Notes: generated from the sequence alone by a model not told the origin. A stretch of 64,000 nt of DNA from Xestospongia bergquistia (GCA_963965975.1 OZ014416.1:5704001-5768000), one strand, 5' to 3'. Counted from the stretch's first letter, positions 1 to 10,390 are shown. Made by a program: numbers and translations.

Positions 1-933
1 GCTATCACTCAGTGTGGCCTGTTATATTAGTAGTAAATGTCCTTGAAATCATCTTGATATTCACAGTGATCTTGTCAGTGTTATATTACACTTTCAAATA
101 CTTACTATATCCCACCCAAAAGTCTGAACTTTAAGTGTAGCCAATTTATAAGTCAATCTCATTTTAATATTGGTACAAAGGGAGTTTCATACACTAAATA
201 TGTAAATCAAATTTAAACTTAATGTTATGTGAGTGTTACAAAGAGGTATGTGTTAAAATTGGTGTGGCAATGGTAGCTGTGATCCAAATGACAAAGCATT
301 ACTCATCCCTTTTTTTCTTACCAGGTATTACAATTATTATATATAGTAATAATTGTATAAACATAATAATGTAGTCCAAGTTCTCTCTAATCATTAAGCA
401 TAGAAAATAACTTTTATTCAGTGACAAATTTCCATGGTAGACTATTATAAAGTTATTTTGGATTATATTAGTATGGAAAGCCAAAGTCCATTTTTTGTAT
501 GTTATATATATATATATATGCGTGTGTGAGTATTAAAGCATTGAATGAATTTAATTGTGTGAAACATCTGCATACACATTTAACAACAATTCATTTAATT
601 TACTCTTCTAACCAGCACTTGATTCACCCTAAGCATGATTACTCAAAGACCTAGCCTTGTGCGATTTAACCCGGAGAAAAGTCTTATAAATTTAGCTTCT
701 ACCCTTAATACATGTATATCATTTTATCATTAATATTTCAAAAATATCCAGTTTTCAATAATAGAGAAATGACTTCAATTACCAACACAATCAAAAGCAT
801 CTTAGGACAATTTTATAAATTTGTTTTGACTTTAATATGTCGTTTATTTTTCCATAGATATGTAATATAATATTCTCTTGAACTTTTAATGTTATATAAT
901 AATCAACATTATATACTTGTGTATTTATTCTAG
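1..933. other. Non-coding stretch, probably intron upstream of gene A exons
   Basis: AT-rich sequence in which I see no ankyrin-like exon or other coding signal on either strand. A short (TA)n tract lies near 505-520. Because the first visible exon of gene A starts inside a multi-repeat ankyrin domain, this stretch is probably an intron or 5' flank of that gene, and the true 5' end lies left of the window. Confidence 0.4.
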
Positions 934-1234
934 TTTCAGAAAACAGCTCTACATCTTGCTTCAGATGGAGGTCACTATGATGTCATATAGCTACTATTAA
1001 ACTTCAATGCAGATCCCAATATTTGTGACAAGTTGGTCAGTGCATATTATATCTAGATTTTAATCAATATTTAATAGATATAGAATATTGTTCATGTAAT
1101 TTTTATATTTAAAAAATTTTAATTTTTTCTAGTTTGGACAAACACCAGCACATTATGCAGCTCAAAAGGGTAATTTTGAAATTTTAAAGTTATTACATGA
1201 AGTAGGACAAGCTGATATGAATGCTATAGACAAA
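934..1234 (+). CDS. Gene A ankyrin-repeat exons 1 and 2 in the window
   Basis: Exon 934-1035 encodes an ankyrin unit beginning FQKTALHLASDGGH, with TAG at 988-990 where the repeat should continue Q-LLL. It ends NADPNICDK plus an extra Leu codon before GTCAGT. Exon 1133-1234 encodes FGQTPAHYAAQKGNFEILKL, ends in DK and is followed by GTCAGT. Each exon is one 34-codon repeat in phase 0, as in gene B. The extra TTG codon means the splice donor has slid three bases relative to gene B. The stop is the only frame problem here. Confidence 0.8.
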
Positions 1235-2856
1235 GTCAGTCAAATTATAGTTATTTATGAAATATTCCTTGTGAAATATGACATGTGGTACTTCAAAATG
1301 ATACAAACCAGTATCATACCCAGACTGCCCACTATTTCAAATATTGTAATAAACATGTTTTGACAAAAACATTCCAAGAACAATAATCCAAATTCATTCA
1401 CAGTTGTAAAAGTACAACAAACATACTAACTATGATATATGTTGACAATACAAAAGAATGGATTTTTTTTCCAGATTTTTTTTATTTCTTAAATTTCTCC
1501 TGCAAAGTGTCAAATGTCAAATGACTAAATTGATTAATGACAATAATCATGTAATGATTACATAATTAATGATTATGAATAATTAATTGCTTACCAATTA
1601 TATGTGCTATGTTCTCTTTATTAATCCCCCTCCAACAAGACTCACATTAACAGTTGTGTACGCTGTTGTGACTTACCTCTCTGTTTGTGGCTTCAATAGT
1701 TTTGGCCCTCTTTTATAATTTGAGAATGCATTCTTCATTGATTTTCCTATAATTAAATAATAGGTTTCTTAGAAAGTTCATATATATTGTACTGATTTCA
1801 AAGTTCAGGTAGAAACATATTGAAATGTTTTGAAGACATTTGTTTATTTCTAGGTACAACCATGATTCACATGATCTATTAGAAAATTGTAAATTTTATT
1901 ATATCTGGTTCACTATAAAATATCCTACTGTCTAAAAATCTGCAAAAATGAAGTAGCATGGACTGTCATTCTCGTAGTATTAGTCATGTCTCCTATTTGG
2001 CTGTCATTAGTATAAATGATAAATAGTATTGCATGAATTGAAGTTAGTTTTTCTTGACTCTGCCTTGTCAGTGAGTGTCACTCATAGATCTGTTTACATT
2101 GGACAAAATAGGTACATAAACTAAATCTAAAGCTTAAAACCTCATTGCTGACTTTCTAATAATAATTAAATTCAGTTAATTACTTGGATATAATACTTAG
2201 TAATATGGCAGTACATTTTACTTCAAGTGAATCATTGTTTCTTTTTGGTTATTTATGAGCTAACTGTTATAAATGAATGTAGTATAACTTGCTTAATATC
2301 ATTGAATTTATCTATGAAAAACAGTAATTGGTCTCCTCATACATAGTGTTCACTACATAGAGTAAACATGTTAGAACAACTGCTTAGTGAGGATCTCCTT
2401 ATCTCTTTTCTTTTGTGTTCTGAGTTTTAATGAATGTTTAAATGAAAAACAAAGTGTTGATATGAAATTGAACAAATATACAAGGAAGGAGGAAATTAAA
2501 TAGAACTTGCAAAATAATGAAGTTTCAGTGCTATAATTTTCACTTCTAGTGTTCTGTGGAATTCTAACACACAAACACTTTAATCTCCAGAGCTAATAAT
2601 GTTCAATACTCCTTCTTCATATTAATATTGATCCAGAATGTAAAGATTTCATGCCTAATACTTTAAAATGTGAAAGTCAGCTTTTTTTCAATAATGGCAA
2701 AGACTATTTGATTTCTGTTATGGATCATGTTTATGAAACATATATATATATAACAAAGTTTATCTGTTTATGTCATAATGTTAGCCATGATATATAATAT
2801 ATTCTATTACTTGCAACAATACAGTTGCTAAATCATTTTCATTATTTAATTTTTAG
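1235..2856. other. Gene A intron of 1.6 kb without recognised content
   Basis: Lies between an ankyrin donor (GTCAGT) and the acceptor TTTTTAG before the Roc exon. AT-rich, no coding similarity noticed, and a short TA run near 2743-2751. In gene B the matching interval (48856-50497) is also a single intron of about 1.6 kb. Confidence 0.6.
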
Positions 2857-4911
2857 AATGACAATAATCTACTACATTTAGCCTGTAGAAGTGGCAATAA
2901 AGAAACCATACACTATCTTTTACATAATAACCAGCTAAATCCAGATCATCGAGTAGCACTAAACAATGATCAACAAATGCCATTGGATTGTATTCCACCA
3001 TCTAACAGTAATAGATTTGAATTACTAAAATTGTTTCAGCCGTTCAAAAAATGTCAAGGAGACTATCTCACAGAGTCATATGCCAAAATATTTCTATGTG
3101 GAAAAACAGAAGCTGGTAAAAGTTCATTGACTGCTGTTATCTCTTATCGTGCTGACAAGTGGTCTTTTCATGAATATAATCCAGAAGAATTTGTTGAAGA
3201 TGTTATATTACAAACCACTGGAATTGAGTACCACAGTGTTCACAGCAATGAAATAGGAAATGTTGTAATTTTTGATTTTGCTGGACATGCTGAATATTAT
3301 AGTAGCCATGCTGCAGTACTTGAAGCTCTATTGTTGAGATCACCAGCTGTCTTTGCAATTTTAAGTAACCTTACTGATGATGAGGAGACAATTAAGAAAG
3401 AACTTCTTTTCTGGTTTAACTTTGTTGAAAATGTGAGCACAAAATTAAGTAACCCAAGTCAAGTACTTGTTCTTGGAAGTCATATTGATGAATTGTCCAG
3501 TGAAAAAGACTTCCAGCCTTTTGTAAATGATGTAACAAGTATGGCTGTTCGTTTTCAGAATTACAAAGGGTTTTTGCCCTTAGACTGTCATCGACCAGGA
3601 GGAAAAGGTGTGAAAGAATGTATGAGGAAATTAAAAAAAAGCTGTGAAGCTGTTGTGGACAGATATGATAAGATGAGCTACCACTGCCACTGTCTAAATT
3701 CTTATCTTCAACAGCTTGATGATGTAGCCATTAGCTTAGATGAACTTTGTTCCCAATTATGAAACTAAATGAACCTTGTCTTTTGACAGATAGATCCATA
3801 GTGTTGGAGTTTTTGACCATTCTTGGAAGCAAAGGTCTAATTTTGTTTCTGGCAAATGCATGGGTAATTATTGACCAAAAAGCTCTTTTAACTGATGTAA
3901 ATGGTGTCTTATTCAATAAAACCATTGATCGTGAGCGTAAACCAGTTGCCAGTAATACTGGTATAATGCCTGTCTCTACTCTAGCTAACCTTTTCCCTAA
4001 ACATAATACAGATATGTTGATTCGTTTCTTAACTAGTCTACAATTTTGCCATGAAATGGACTCTTACACAGTTTCTTGTGTTACTAACAATGTACCATGT
4101 GATGACTTCCCTATTGGTAAAGATGAGATGTTTTTATTCTTTCCTGCACTTATTACAGAAGACAAGCCCACTTCAATCTTTGAAACAACAGATGGATTTG
4201 GTTGGTGCTTATGGTGTGATGTACCGCAACAATTTCTCTCCATGCGCTTTCTTCATACTCTTCTTCATTGCTTAGCCTATACTTGCTGTCCTCCTACTCC
4301 CATGAAATTTGGTTATATTACCTATAATCCAACAATTCAAGTTTTACATCGACTCTGTACTATGTGGAAAAATGGTATTTATTGGAAAGAGGAGGGGAAT
4401 AATATTGAAGTGATGGTTGAGGTTACTGAAGCCAACCGATGTGTTACAATTCTTGTGTCTCACAGCAGTTTAATTGAAAGTTATCAATTTCGTGCATCAC
4501 TCATCAAAGATGTTCTTAATCTAAAAAATAAATTATGTTCATGTACTTCAAAATTGTTCATTATTGCACCTGGTAATGTTAAGGATATCATGGATAAGGA
4601 ACAGAGAAATCGTACTGTCTATGCTATTAGAGAAGTTGCTAAAGGAGTACTACTAAAAGAAACTGTTACTTCCACTAATGATGAAAAATCTGCTATCCAA
4701 TTAGTTGTTGGGGAAAAGGAACCGTATCTTTGGATTGCCCCTCTTGTTACCAAAGCTCTTTTTACTGAGAGTTACAAAGATCTACCACTACCAGATCACT
4801 ATGTCCAACATATACAAGAAGTATTCTCTTGTATTGACTTAGTTGTTATTACAGATGTTATTAATCCCATTGTCAAACCTGAGAAGAAGGTGCCAGCATC
4901 TAGTGTTGGAG
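2857..4911 (+). CDS. Gene A last ankyrin unit, Roc GTPase and COR exon, with one-base frameshift
   Basis: The exon starts with an ankyrin unit (NDNNLLHLACRSGNKETIHY), then the Roc domain. The Walker A loop is GKTEAGKSS near 3100-3126, the switch II motif is DFAGHAEYYSSH near 3271-3306, and a base-specificity-like GSHID lies near 3475-3490. COR follows to 4911, including the NGVLFN segment and a conserved WKNGIYWK segment near 4366-4386. The frame breaks at 3751-3762. Reading Q-L and then M-K needs one more A than the sequence has, and gene B aligns without a gap across the same 27 residues. Downstream frame 3 stays open to the donor at 4912 (GGAG/GTATAT). A sequencing error is an alternative to a real deletion. 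Confidence 0.85.
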
Positions 4912-5040
4912 GTATATCTACTTGTTAAGAAAATATCATGTTTCAATACTATTCATTATTTAATTTTTTGGCTTTATATATAGCTAATACTACTATATTT
5001 GATTACTTTCATTAATTGTTATTTGTTGTTAAAATTTCAG

Positions 5041-5473
5041 GTAGTAGTCAGGAGACAATGTTAACAAAGGATAGTTTACACGATGAAGTCAGTTATTTAC
5101 CTAACTTATGTATGTAGACAATATTATATTACAATACTTTATCTTATTGCACTTACAGATGAAAGACCTACAAGACGTGAACTTTTAACCCAACTAGTAT
5201 GTATTGATTATTTGTGGCGTAGTATTGGCAATGGTCTTGGAGTGAGTTACAGTGACATTCAAGGCTTGACTGAGTCCAACCATTCAAATCGAGTAAAGCT
5301 TGAACATATAATTCAGAAATGGTTTGACATGAATGGTGAAGGTGAAGGTACTTCTGTCACTTGGAGCACCATTATAAATGTTGTAAAAGGACCACTTATT
5401 CAAAACAAAGCTCTAACTATGAAAATATATGAGTACTTGAAACTAGAAAGTTCTGTACAACAGAATGCTAAAA
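5041..5473 (+). CDS. Gene A linker exon and Death-domain exon
   Basis: Exon 5041-5109 (after TTTCAG) reads GSSQETMLTKDSLHDEVSYL to a donor TTAT/GTATGT. A 49-bp intron follows, and exon 5159-5473 opens after CTTACAG. The second exon encodes a Death domain of about 95 residues: LWRSIGNGLGVSYSDIQGL, then HIIQKWFDM, then VTWSTIINVV and a last helix MKIYEYLKLE. This is the usual six-helix pattern with the WxxI..LG core. The donor AAAA/GTAAGG leaves phase 1. If it is not used, the frame stops at 5512-5514, which could give a short isoform. Confidence 0.75.
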
Positions 5474-5832
5474 GTAAGGATGTAATAATATCTTTAGTTG
5501 CTAGAATTATATAGACTGCTTGCTTAAATAATTTCATGGTCACTAAAGATTGTATATGTCAGCCATATTGGTGTCAGGAGACATTTTGTCATAGCTTTGT
5601 AAGTATCTTTAATTGCATTAGAACATGACAGTAAATGTTGGCTATGACATAATTTGAAAGTCTACTTGTAGTAAACCAAGGCAATTCAAAATGAACATAT
5701 AATTGTGAACATAACTTTTATAATAGGTAGTAACCATGAACCTTTTGGAGAAAAGTCCTCTAGAGATAATTGTAATAAAGGTACATATTTACCAGTATAT
5801 ACTCTGTTTATCATCATACTAAAATTTTATAG

Positions 5833-5991
5833 GAAGTGTTGCACAAAAAGACGAAAACACTGTTGAAGAACAAATTGATGGTAAGTTACTTTATCTTGAC
5901 TAATAAAGATGTTAAGAGTACATTGATTACCTTATAGGTATTGATGAAAGTGTTAGTGAGTCAATCACAGAGGACAATAACACTGTTAGTG
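5833..5991 (+). CDS. Gene A two mini-exons (48 and 54 bp), acidic linker
   Basis: Two very short phase-1 exons, 5833-5880 and 5938-5991, each bounded by AG and GTAAGT and each a multiple of three. They encode acidic, Ser/Thr-rich peptides (SVAQKDENTVEEQID and IDESVSESITEDNNTVS), each joined by a Gly codon split over the splice site. They match in size, phase and position the tandem mini-exons of gene B, so they are probably the ancestral form of that array. Confidence 0.65.
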
Positions 5992-6043
5992 GTAAGTTTA
6001 TAGGTTAGTATAGAAAGTTAATGTATATTTATTGCATCTACAG

Positions 6044-6354
6044 GTAAATGTGATCCATCTGAAGTTTTTGAAATTCATTCTGCTGATCTTTGTGATATAC
6101 TGGTGAATGCCAACCCTCATCGCATGGTGAACAAACTTGTCTCTGCTAATTTGCTGCCATCATGCATTAAGAAAGATGTTAAGAGTATAAATGATATATA
6201 TGAGAAGGCTGACAAAATTGTTGATGAGCTACAGAGCCAGATAGATGATGATGAACACCCAATTGAGTTACTAAAGAAGATTTGCGACTTTCTTTTAGAA
6301 CAAACTGACAAGACTTTAAAGGAAATTGGTACTAAAATAATGAGTCAACTATAG
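6044..6354 (+). CDS. Gene A CARD-like helical domain, last exon
   Basis: Starts after CTACAG in phase 1 and runs to TAG at 6352-6354. About 100 residues form a helical death-fold pattern: ADLCDILVNANPHRMVNKLV, then SANLLPSCIKKDVKSI, then KADKIVDELQSQI, then IELLKKICDFLL. The segment KADKIVDELQ followed by a hydrophobic helix resembles helices 4-5 of CARD domains, which bind other CARDs. I cannot exclude a DED or another death-fold subtype. An AATAAA signal follows at 6410-6415. Fragments of the same domain occur at 19.6 kb and 37.2 kb. Confidence 0.6.
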
Positions 6355-6409
6355 AGTGTAAGTTGAAAATATTACATGAGCAGACATAACATCTATAATG
6401 TCAAAGTAA

Positions 6410-6415
6410 AATAAA
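6410..6415 (+). terminator. Polyadenylation signal AATAAA of gene A
   Basis: AATAAA 56 bp after the stop codon of the CARD-like exon, a normal distance for a metazoan poly(A) signal. AT-rich background makes chance matches common. Confidence 0.4.
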
Positions 6416-6540
6416 TAATTAAATTTATTATAATTGCTTGATTGTGCATTGAGTTCATTAAAAAAATAAAATATACTAGAAATAGCTGACATGTGCTTTC
6501 TCTATTAAATGAATTAACTGATCACAATCTTGTAATAATA

Positions 6541-6715
6541 CTAACAATACTATTGTATTATTATATACAATAATACTAACAATACTAGTGTATTATTATA
6601 TACAATAATACTAACAATACTAGTGTATTATTATATACAATAATACTAACAATACTAGTGTATTATTATATACAATAATACTAACAATACTAGTGTATTA
6701 TTATATACAATAATA
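6541..6715. repeat. Tandem repeat, five units of 35 bp, each a near-palindrome
   Basis: The repeat start CTAACAATACTA occurs at 6541, 6576, 6611, 6646 and 6681, an exact 35-bp step. Each unit contains AGTGTATTATTATATACAAT followed by AATACT, which is nearly its own reverse complement, so a single strand could form serial hairpins. The flanks belong to a dispersed repeat also seen at 17.6-18.3 kb. Confidence 0.85.
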
Positions 6716-7030
6716 CTCAAAGAGACAAAGACTATATCAAAACAAACTCTTTAATGAGTAATAACTTGAAATAACTACATATTCTTTTCTATTGTAGGTT
6801 ACATATTCTTTGGATAGATTCCTCCCTTTTACATTTTGTTACATTTGTTGCTATCTAATACTTTATTTAGTAGACTGTATCAGTGTTTGTTACTTGAGCT
6901 ATTAGATTATAATGTTTTATTATATTTGTCTTGTAGATTTCCCTCCATTTTTATATTTTGATGTAATGTATTATAGTGTTGTATATTATTATAATTCATG
7001 ATTTTAATATTTAGACATTGCATTATCTTA

Positions 7031-7470
7031 CAGGGGCGTAGGAAGCAAAAATGGAATGGTCAGGCTGACACTGAATCCATCTAGGGGATGCAGGGCATGC
7101 CACCCCCCCCCCCCCCCCCGGGAAAATTTTGAAAATAATGCTTGTCAGGAGTGAATCTTGTGCAATTTCAAGCCCATCATTGCAACTTTCTTCATGGATT
7201 CTTTCCATGCAAAAAAATTTGTTGTATACACTGAGCAGTAAATACACTTAATAGTGTTATATATATGATATATGTATTATCAATGTTAATATGGTAAGAT
7301 TACAAAGTACAGATCATGCACTAAGATCAGATTCAGAAAACGTTCCAAAAATTGTATTTCTGTGTTCAGTGTTGACAAATGAATTGGCAACATCTACAAG
7401 GTTAAGCTTTTCTGTTTTGTCCTTGTGCACATGAAGAACCATGACTGCATTGAGACGAGATTGTGACATG
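7031..7470 (-). mobile_element. hAT transposon 3' remnant with C-terminal transposase fragment
   Basis: The minus strand 7469-7314 reads MSQSRLNAVMVLHVHKDKTE, then LNLVDVANSFVN, to TGA at 7314-7316. This is the C-terminal dimerisation motif of hAT transposases, which starts QSRLN.LM.LHVHK and contains a VANEF-like segment. The outer end at 7031 is CAGGGGCGTAGGAAG, which fits hAT terminal repeats of the CAGGGGCG type. The rest of the transposase is missing and the coding part stops abruptly next to the palindrome at 7472. A run of 17 C at 7103-7119 sits in the 3' untranslated part. Confidence 0.75.
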
Positions 7471-7471
7471 G

Positions 7472-7544
7472 TTAAAAAGTTTCTTTAAAGAATGTATAAA
7501 ATTTAAGACTTAAATTTTATACATTCTTTAAAGAAACTTTTTAA
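7472..7544. repeat. Perfect 36-bp inverted repeat with one-base loop
   Basis: Arm 7472-7507 (starts TTAAAAAGTTTCTTTAAAGA) and arm 7509-7544 are exact reverse complements separated by a single A at 7508. It abuts the truncated hAT coding end, so it may mark an inverted junction made when the element broke. Confidence 0.9.
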
Positions 7545-7979
7545 ATTTTTAAGAGTACATGTACTTTATAATCTATAACCATATACAGTAAATAGGAAAT
7601 TTTTAACATATAAACATATAAATTAACTATGTTATATATCAAACATCCTACATGAACATAACTGATTACAGTTTGCATAGACAAATTTCTGACTAAGAAG
7701 AAAGGAATTACTGCTCAGCTTATGACCATATTTGGAATCTGAGTACATATCAATTAATTATCTTATGAATGCAAGTAAACATTCCATTCATCCAAAAAGT
7801 GTCTTCCTGCTTACATCAGATTATATAATCTTTCAAAGAAGGAAGGAGCATAGTACAACATCAAAGAAACCTTTGAGGCAATGGATTTCTGATATCAGTA
7901 GTACACATAACAGTCTTTATTAACATTTTACATGTAATGAATTTGTGTACTAAATGGAGGCTAAAAATTCTGTAAGGCA

Positions 7980-8138
7980 CAATATATAGGTAGTGGCTAC
8001 TTGTACAGTACAGGAAGCGTATACAGCAATGAAAAATTAATGTGTTATAATAGACCCTAACCCTAAAAATTTCAAAATGTATTGCAAGTTAGATTATGGA
8101 TTTCCTGTACTATACAAATAGCCACTACAATATATATA
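7980..8138. mobile_element. Foldback MITE-like element, shared with gene B intron
   Basis: Arms 7980-8017 and 8100-8138 are inverted copies (TAGTGGCTAC and GTAGCCACTA type ends) around a middle with CAGCAATGAAAAATTAATG and CCCTAACCCTAAAAAT. The reverse complement of 43970-44090 has the same middle and left arm, at the matching place relative to gene B's 3' exons. It therefore predates the split of the two gene copies. Confidence 0.6.
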
Positions 8139-8194
8139 ATTACACAACTTATACTAATCAACTCTACAACAATAACATTAAGTAATAAGGATAA

Positions 8195-8380
8195 CTAACT
8201 TCAATGTCTCTATTGATGTTTGTAATAAAATGTCAAGTAACAGATAGAAGTCGAGAGTAAGTAGAAGGTATGAAATTTCAAGTACATCACTAGATATAAT
8301 GATACAAATGGCATAATAAATATGCCAAAAAAGGACAGTGAGCGGTCTGTCAGGACATCACTTCTAGTCTTGTAATCGTA
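8195..8380 (+). pseudogene. Relic of the gene-B-type juxtamembrane exon behind gene A
   Basis: 8200-8260 reads NFNVSIDVCNKMSSNR, then a stop, matching gene B exon 43845-43799 (KFNVSIDVCSKMS) and its downstream intron. 8330-8375 (DSERSVRTSLLVL) may be a decayed mini-exon of the gene B tail type. It shows that gene A's ancestor had the gene B 3' end. The frame is interrupted and no donor survives clearly. Confidence 0.55.
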
Positions 8381-8834
8381 ATTAATGTTGAATAGTTGTC
8401 TTTAATAATTTTCACAATAAGATGAATATTGGAAAAAGAACAGGATGCAAAGTCCACATAATAATATTAGGCAAAAAGTGTACTTGTTTTACAATGTTTG
8501 GAGTGATTAATTCTCCTAGAATTCAGATGAGTCATTACACTTGGTTAGCGTTGTGGTATGACTGTGCTGGCTTTGGTTGGCCTTGTGACACCGAATTGGT
8601 TAGGCAGTTTTATAATGTTTTACAGAAAATAAAGTTACTGTACTTGTGCTTTGCCCTTCTAACCTGTTTTGAACAGAAACCACAATCAATTATCTAACCA
8701 AATATAGCCTTTATCTTTAGCATATTGGAATTATGATAAACATGTCATTTTGAAACAGTTGAAAGAAATTACATGTAGTAATGTCTTTTCTTTACATTAG
8801 ATCAGCAAAGTGGTTAGGATAATTGAACAAATAC
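8381..8834. other. Stretch with one unrecognised 91-codon frame
   Basis: A + strand frame at 8422-8697 has several Cys and Trp but no motif I recognise and no clear gene context. It could be chance or an exon relic. Nothing else is supported here. Confidence 0.3.
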
Positions 8835-9062
8835 ACTGTAAACATTAACATTTTTCTTAACTAGTTCATAGCTTATGTTGATATATTTTACTATGAAATA
8901 CAAATTTGTTTGAAAAAATAACTTTATGACTAGTACTTGTTCCTTGTACTAGTTCAACAAACCATCAAATTAAATATGGAGTAATTATACAAATTCCATA
9001 GTAATCCACCAATGTACAAAAACAAATCTATGTTGTTAAAATACTGATTAATTTTTCTAGTG
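8835..9062. mobile_element. CACTG-ended MITE, diverged copy
   Basis: Begins CACTGTAAACATTAACAT and ends GATTAATTTTTCTAGTG. Near the right end it has CCATAGTAATCCACCAATGT, the same subterminal string as the cleaner copy at 10746-10980. The sequence folds back along much of its length. It is a non-autonomous relative sharing ends with the CACTG transposons at 11.4 and 28.2 kb. Confidence 0.55.
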
Positions 9063-9391
9063 TGTGTATTAACAACTAATTTGTATTAAAACATGCTTCA
9101 CAATTGTTATGTAAATAATACTTCAACTACCACCAATTTATCATAAATGGTTTTGCATTAATGAAGGAATAATGTTATGTAAAACAAACAATCTAACAAA
9201 ATATTATAGTCAAACAAAAACAATAACCACTACCCAAAACAAGTAGTTGAGGGATATTACAAAGTTGGAACTACAAAGGCTGAAAACATTTATATAAAAT
9301 TAGCACACTGATGACCCAGCTATACATGTAGTGGGATTTCCATTAGCTGTAGTTGGTTGTGTAGTCTAATCTACAGGATGATAGGGAGATG

Positions 9392-9946
9392 CTATATAAC
9401 ATTCATGAAAACACAATTACTACCTTTGCAATGTTTACGATGAAAATCACAAGCATTACCCTTGCCACTTTTAGTATTGTAATACTTCTTCCAGTAATGA
9501 CCTTGCTTCTCTGGATCAGTTGGAATGGATTCAGGAATATTTGAAAGAAACAATCGACTAGCTATTCCTGAGTATGCTGGTTTGGTGAGATCCTCCCACT
9601 TTACTGATGGCCAGTCGATTCCAAATTCCTCTTTAATTTTTTTAAATTTGTCTGACAAACGTGGATGAGACGATACATCCTGGGTAGCTTCAAAACCAAT
9701 TCTATCAACTTGGTAAATACCACCATAGTAGCCGGTTCGGTAGGTATTTTGATTATTACCATTATCAGATTCTACACATGCTAATCGATCCATAAAATTG
9801 TGATCATCAGGAAATATTTTCCTGAGCTCATTGTTGACATTTGAAACAACGTCTTTACCCTTTGCAAGTGGGGTCATAGCCTCTTCACTAAATTGAGCAA
9901 ATGCCATCGTCACGGTAGTCAGCACCAAACACGTTAGAAGGTACAT
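9392..9946 (-). CDS. Secreted lysozyme-like / transglycosylase-like protein
   Basis: 184 codons. The N-terminus MYLLTCLVLTTVTMAFAQ is a clear signal peptide. The body contains MDRLACVESDNGNNQN, where the Glu of ACVES is in the position of the catalytic acid in lysozyme-fold families, then YYGGIYQVDRIGF and a C-terminal KQGHYWKKYYNT segment followed by a Cys-rich tail. Proteins with this pattern occur in marine invertebrates as putative secreted muramidases that would cut bacterial peptidoglycan. The last codons contain AAAG/GTAGTA, so the real mRNA may splice there to a further exon and the TAG-ended frame may be read-through. I did not find that exon with confidence. The enzymatic role is inferred from motif shape, not proven. 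Confidence 0.7.
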   Translation of the reverse strand: MYLLTCLVLTTVTMAFAQFSEEAMTPLAKGKDVVSNVNNELRKIFPDDHNFMDRLACVESDNGNNQNTYRTGYYGGIYQVDRIGFEATQDVSSHPRLSDKFKKIKEEFGIDWPSVKWEDLTKPAYSGIASRLFLSNIPESIPTDPEKQGHYWKKYYNTKSGKGNACDFHRKHCKGSNCVFMNVI

Positions 9947-9968
9947 TCTTCTACAGCAACGCGTTTCA

Positions 9969-9975
9969 CTTTATA
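9969..9975 (-). promoter_or_regulatory. Possible TATA box of the lysozyme-like gene
   Basis: TATAAAG on the minus strand, 23 bp before the ATG at 9946. If used, the 5' untranslated region would be almost absent, so it may instead be a chance match in AT-rich DNA. Confidence 0.25.
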
Positions 9976-10039
9976 GGATTAAAAAATAAGGAGACTGACA
10001 AAACTTTTCACACACTATTTAATTTAAACGATGCAGTGG

Positions 10040-10390
10040 GCCTTAGGAATCATTACCTACGGAAGCTTCAGACGGACATTCCAATTCCTATTTCCAATTT
10101 TAATATAACGGGGTTATACGGAATTTTAATGTCCGTTCTCAGATTCTCGTAATAATCGAACTACAATATACAACCAAAGTCAGGGACTCAACCTAACTGG
10201 AAACATCTCGCTGACGCTCGAATCTAAGGGGCGGCTCGTGGACCTCACGCTCCGCGTTTTATTAAGTAACAAGAAAAGCCTAGAAATGTCACACATGCCA
10301 AAAATGGAATTAGGAATAAGAAATTGGGCTCATCAACTTACGGAAGCCGCAGACGAACATTCCAATTCCTTTTTCTTATTTCTTCCGTAC
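10040..10390. repeat. GC-richer block with a diverged 45-bp direct repeat
   Basis: 10050-10097 and 10334-10385 share TACGGAAGC, CAGACG and ACATTCCAATTCCT in the same order, 285 bp apart. The centre (10195-10260) is clearly richer in G+C than its surroundings. It lies upstream of the lysozyme-like gene and may be its 5' regulatory region or a small repeat element. No coding frame is supported. Confidence 0.5.

Larger units (their letters stand above)
934..6354 (+). pseudogene. Gene A: ankyrin-Roc-COR-Death-CARD-like Roco gene, 5' incomplete and probably broken
   Basis: Exons read as 934-1035, 1133-1234, 2857-4911, 5041-5109, 5159-5473, 5833-5880, 5938-5991 and 6044-6354, all joined by GT-AG introns in compatible phase. 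The order is ankyrin repeats, a Ras-of-complex GTPase (Roc), COR, Death domain, a linker of two mini-exons, then an all-helical CARD-like domain ending in TAG at 6352. No kinase is present. DAPK1 shares the ankyrin-Roc-COR-Death order, so a cytosolic signalling GTPase that recruits partners through death-fold domains is likely. Two lesions are visible: TAG at 988-990, where the paralogue exon in gene B has Gln (VQLLL), and a missing base near 3757 inside COR. Both genes match closely outside these points, so the lesions are recent or assembly errors. Earlier exons lie beyond the window. Confidence 0.8.
6400..6950 (-). repeat. Dispersed repeat copy, matching 17.64-18.3 kb
   Basis: Read on the minus strand this segment contains a TTAGATAGCAACAAATGTAAC motif followed by a purine-rich piece and CTATCCAAAGAA. 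The same string, with drift, appears at 17910-17970, 18915-18970, 36705-36765 and near 44610-44680. Later parts also align with 17980-18180. Function unknown. Confidence 0.6.

Noticed and set aside
2371..2574. 67-codon minus frame in a gene A intron
   Set aside because: No motif, no splice logic, expected by chance in this length of AT-rich DNA.
4051..4275. Short frame MKWTLTQFLVLLTMYHVMTS in gene A
   Set aside because: Out-of-frame shadow of the COR coding sequence.
7023..7247. Minus-strand frame with a Gly run over the C17 tract
   Set aside because: The Gly run is the homopolymer read backwards, and the region is the untranslated end of a hAT remnant.
8055..8068. CCCTAACCCTAA, telomere-like
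   Set aside because: Only two units, inside a foldback MITE. Not a telomere or interstitial array.
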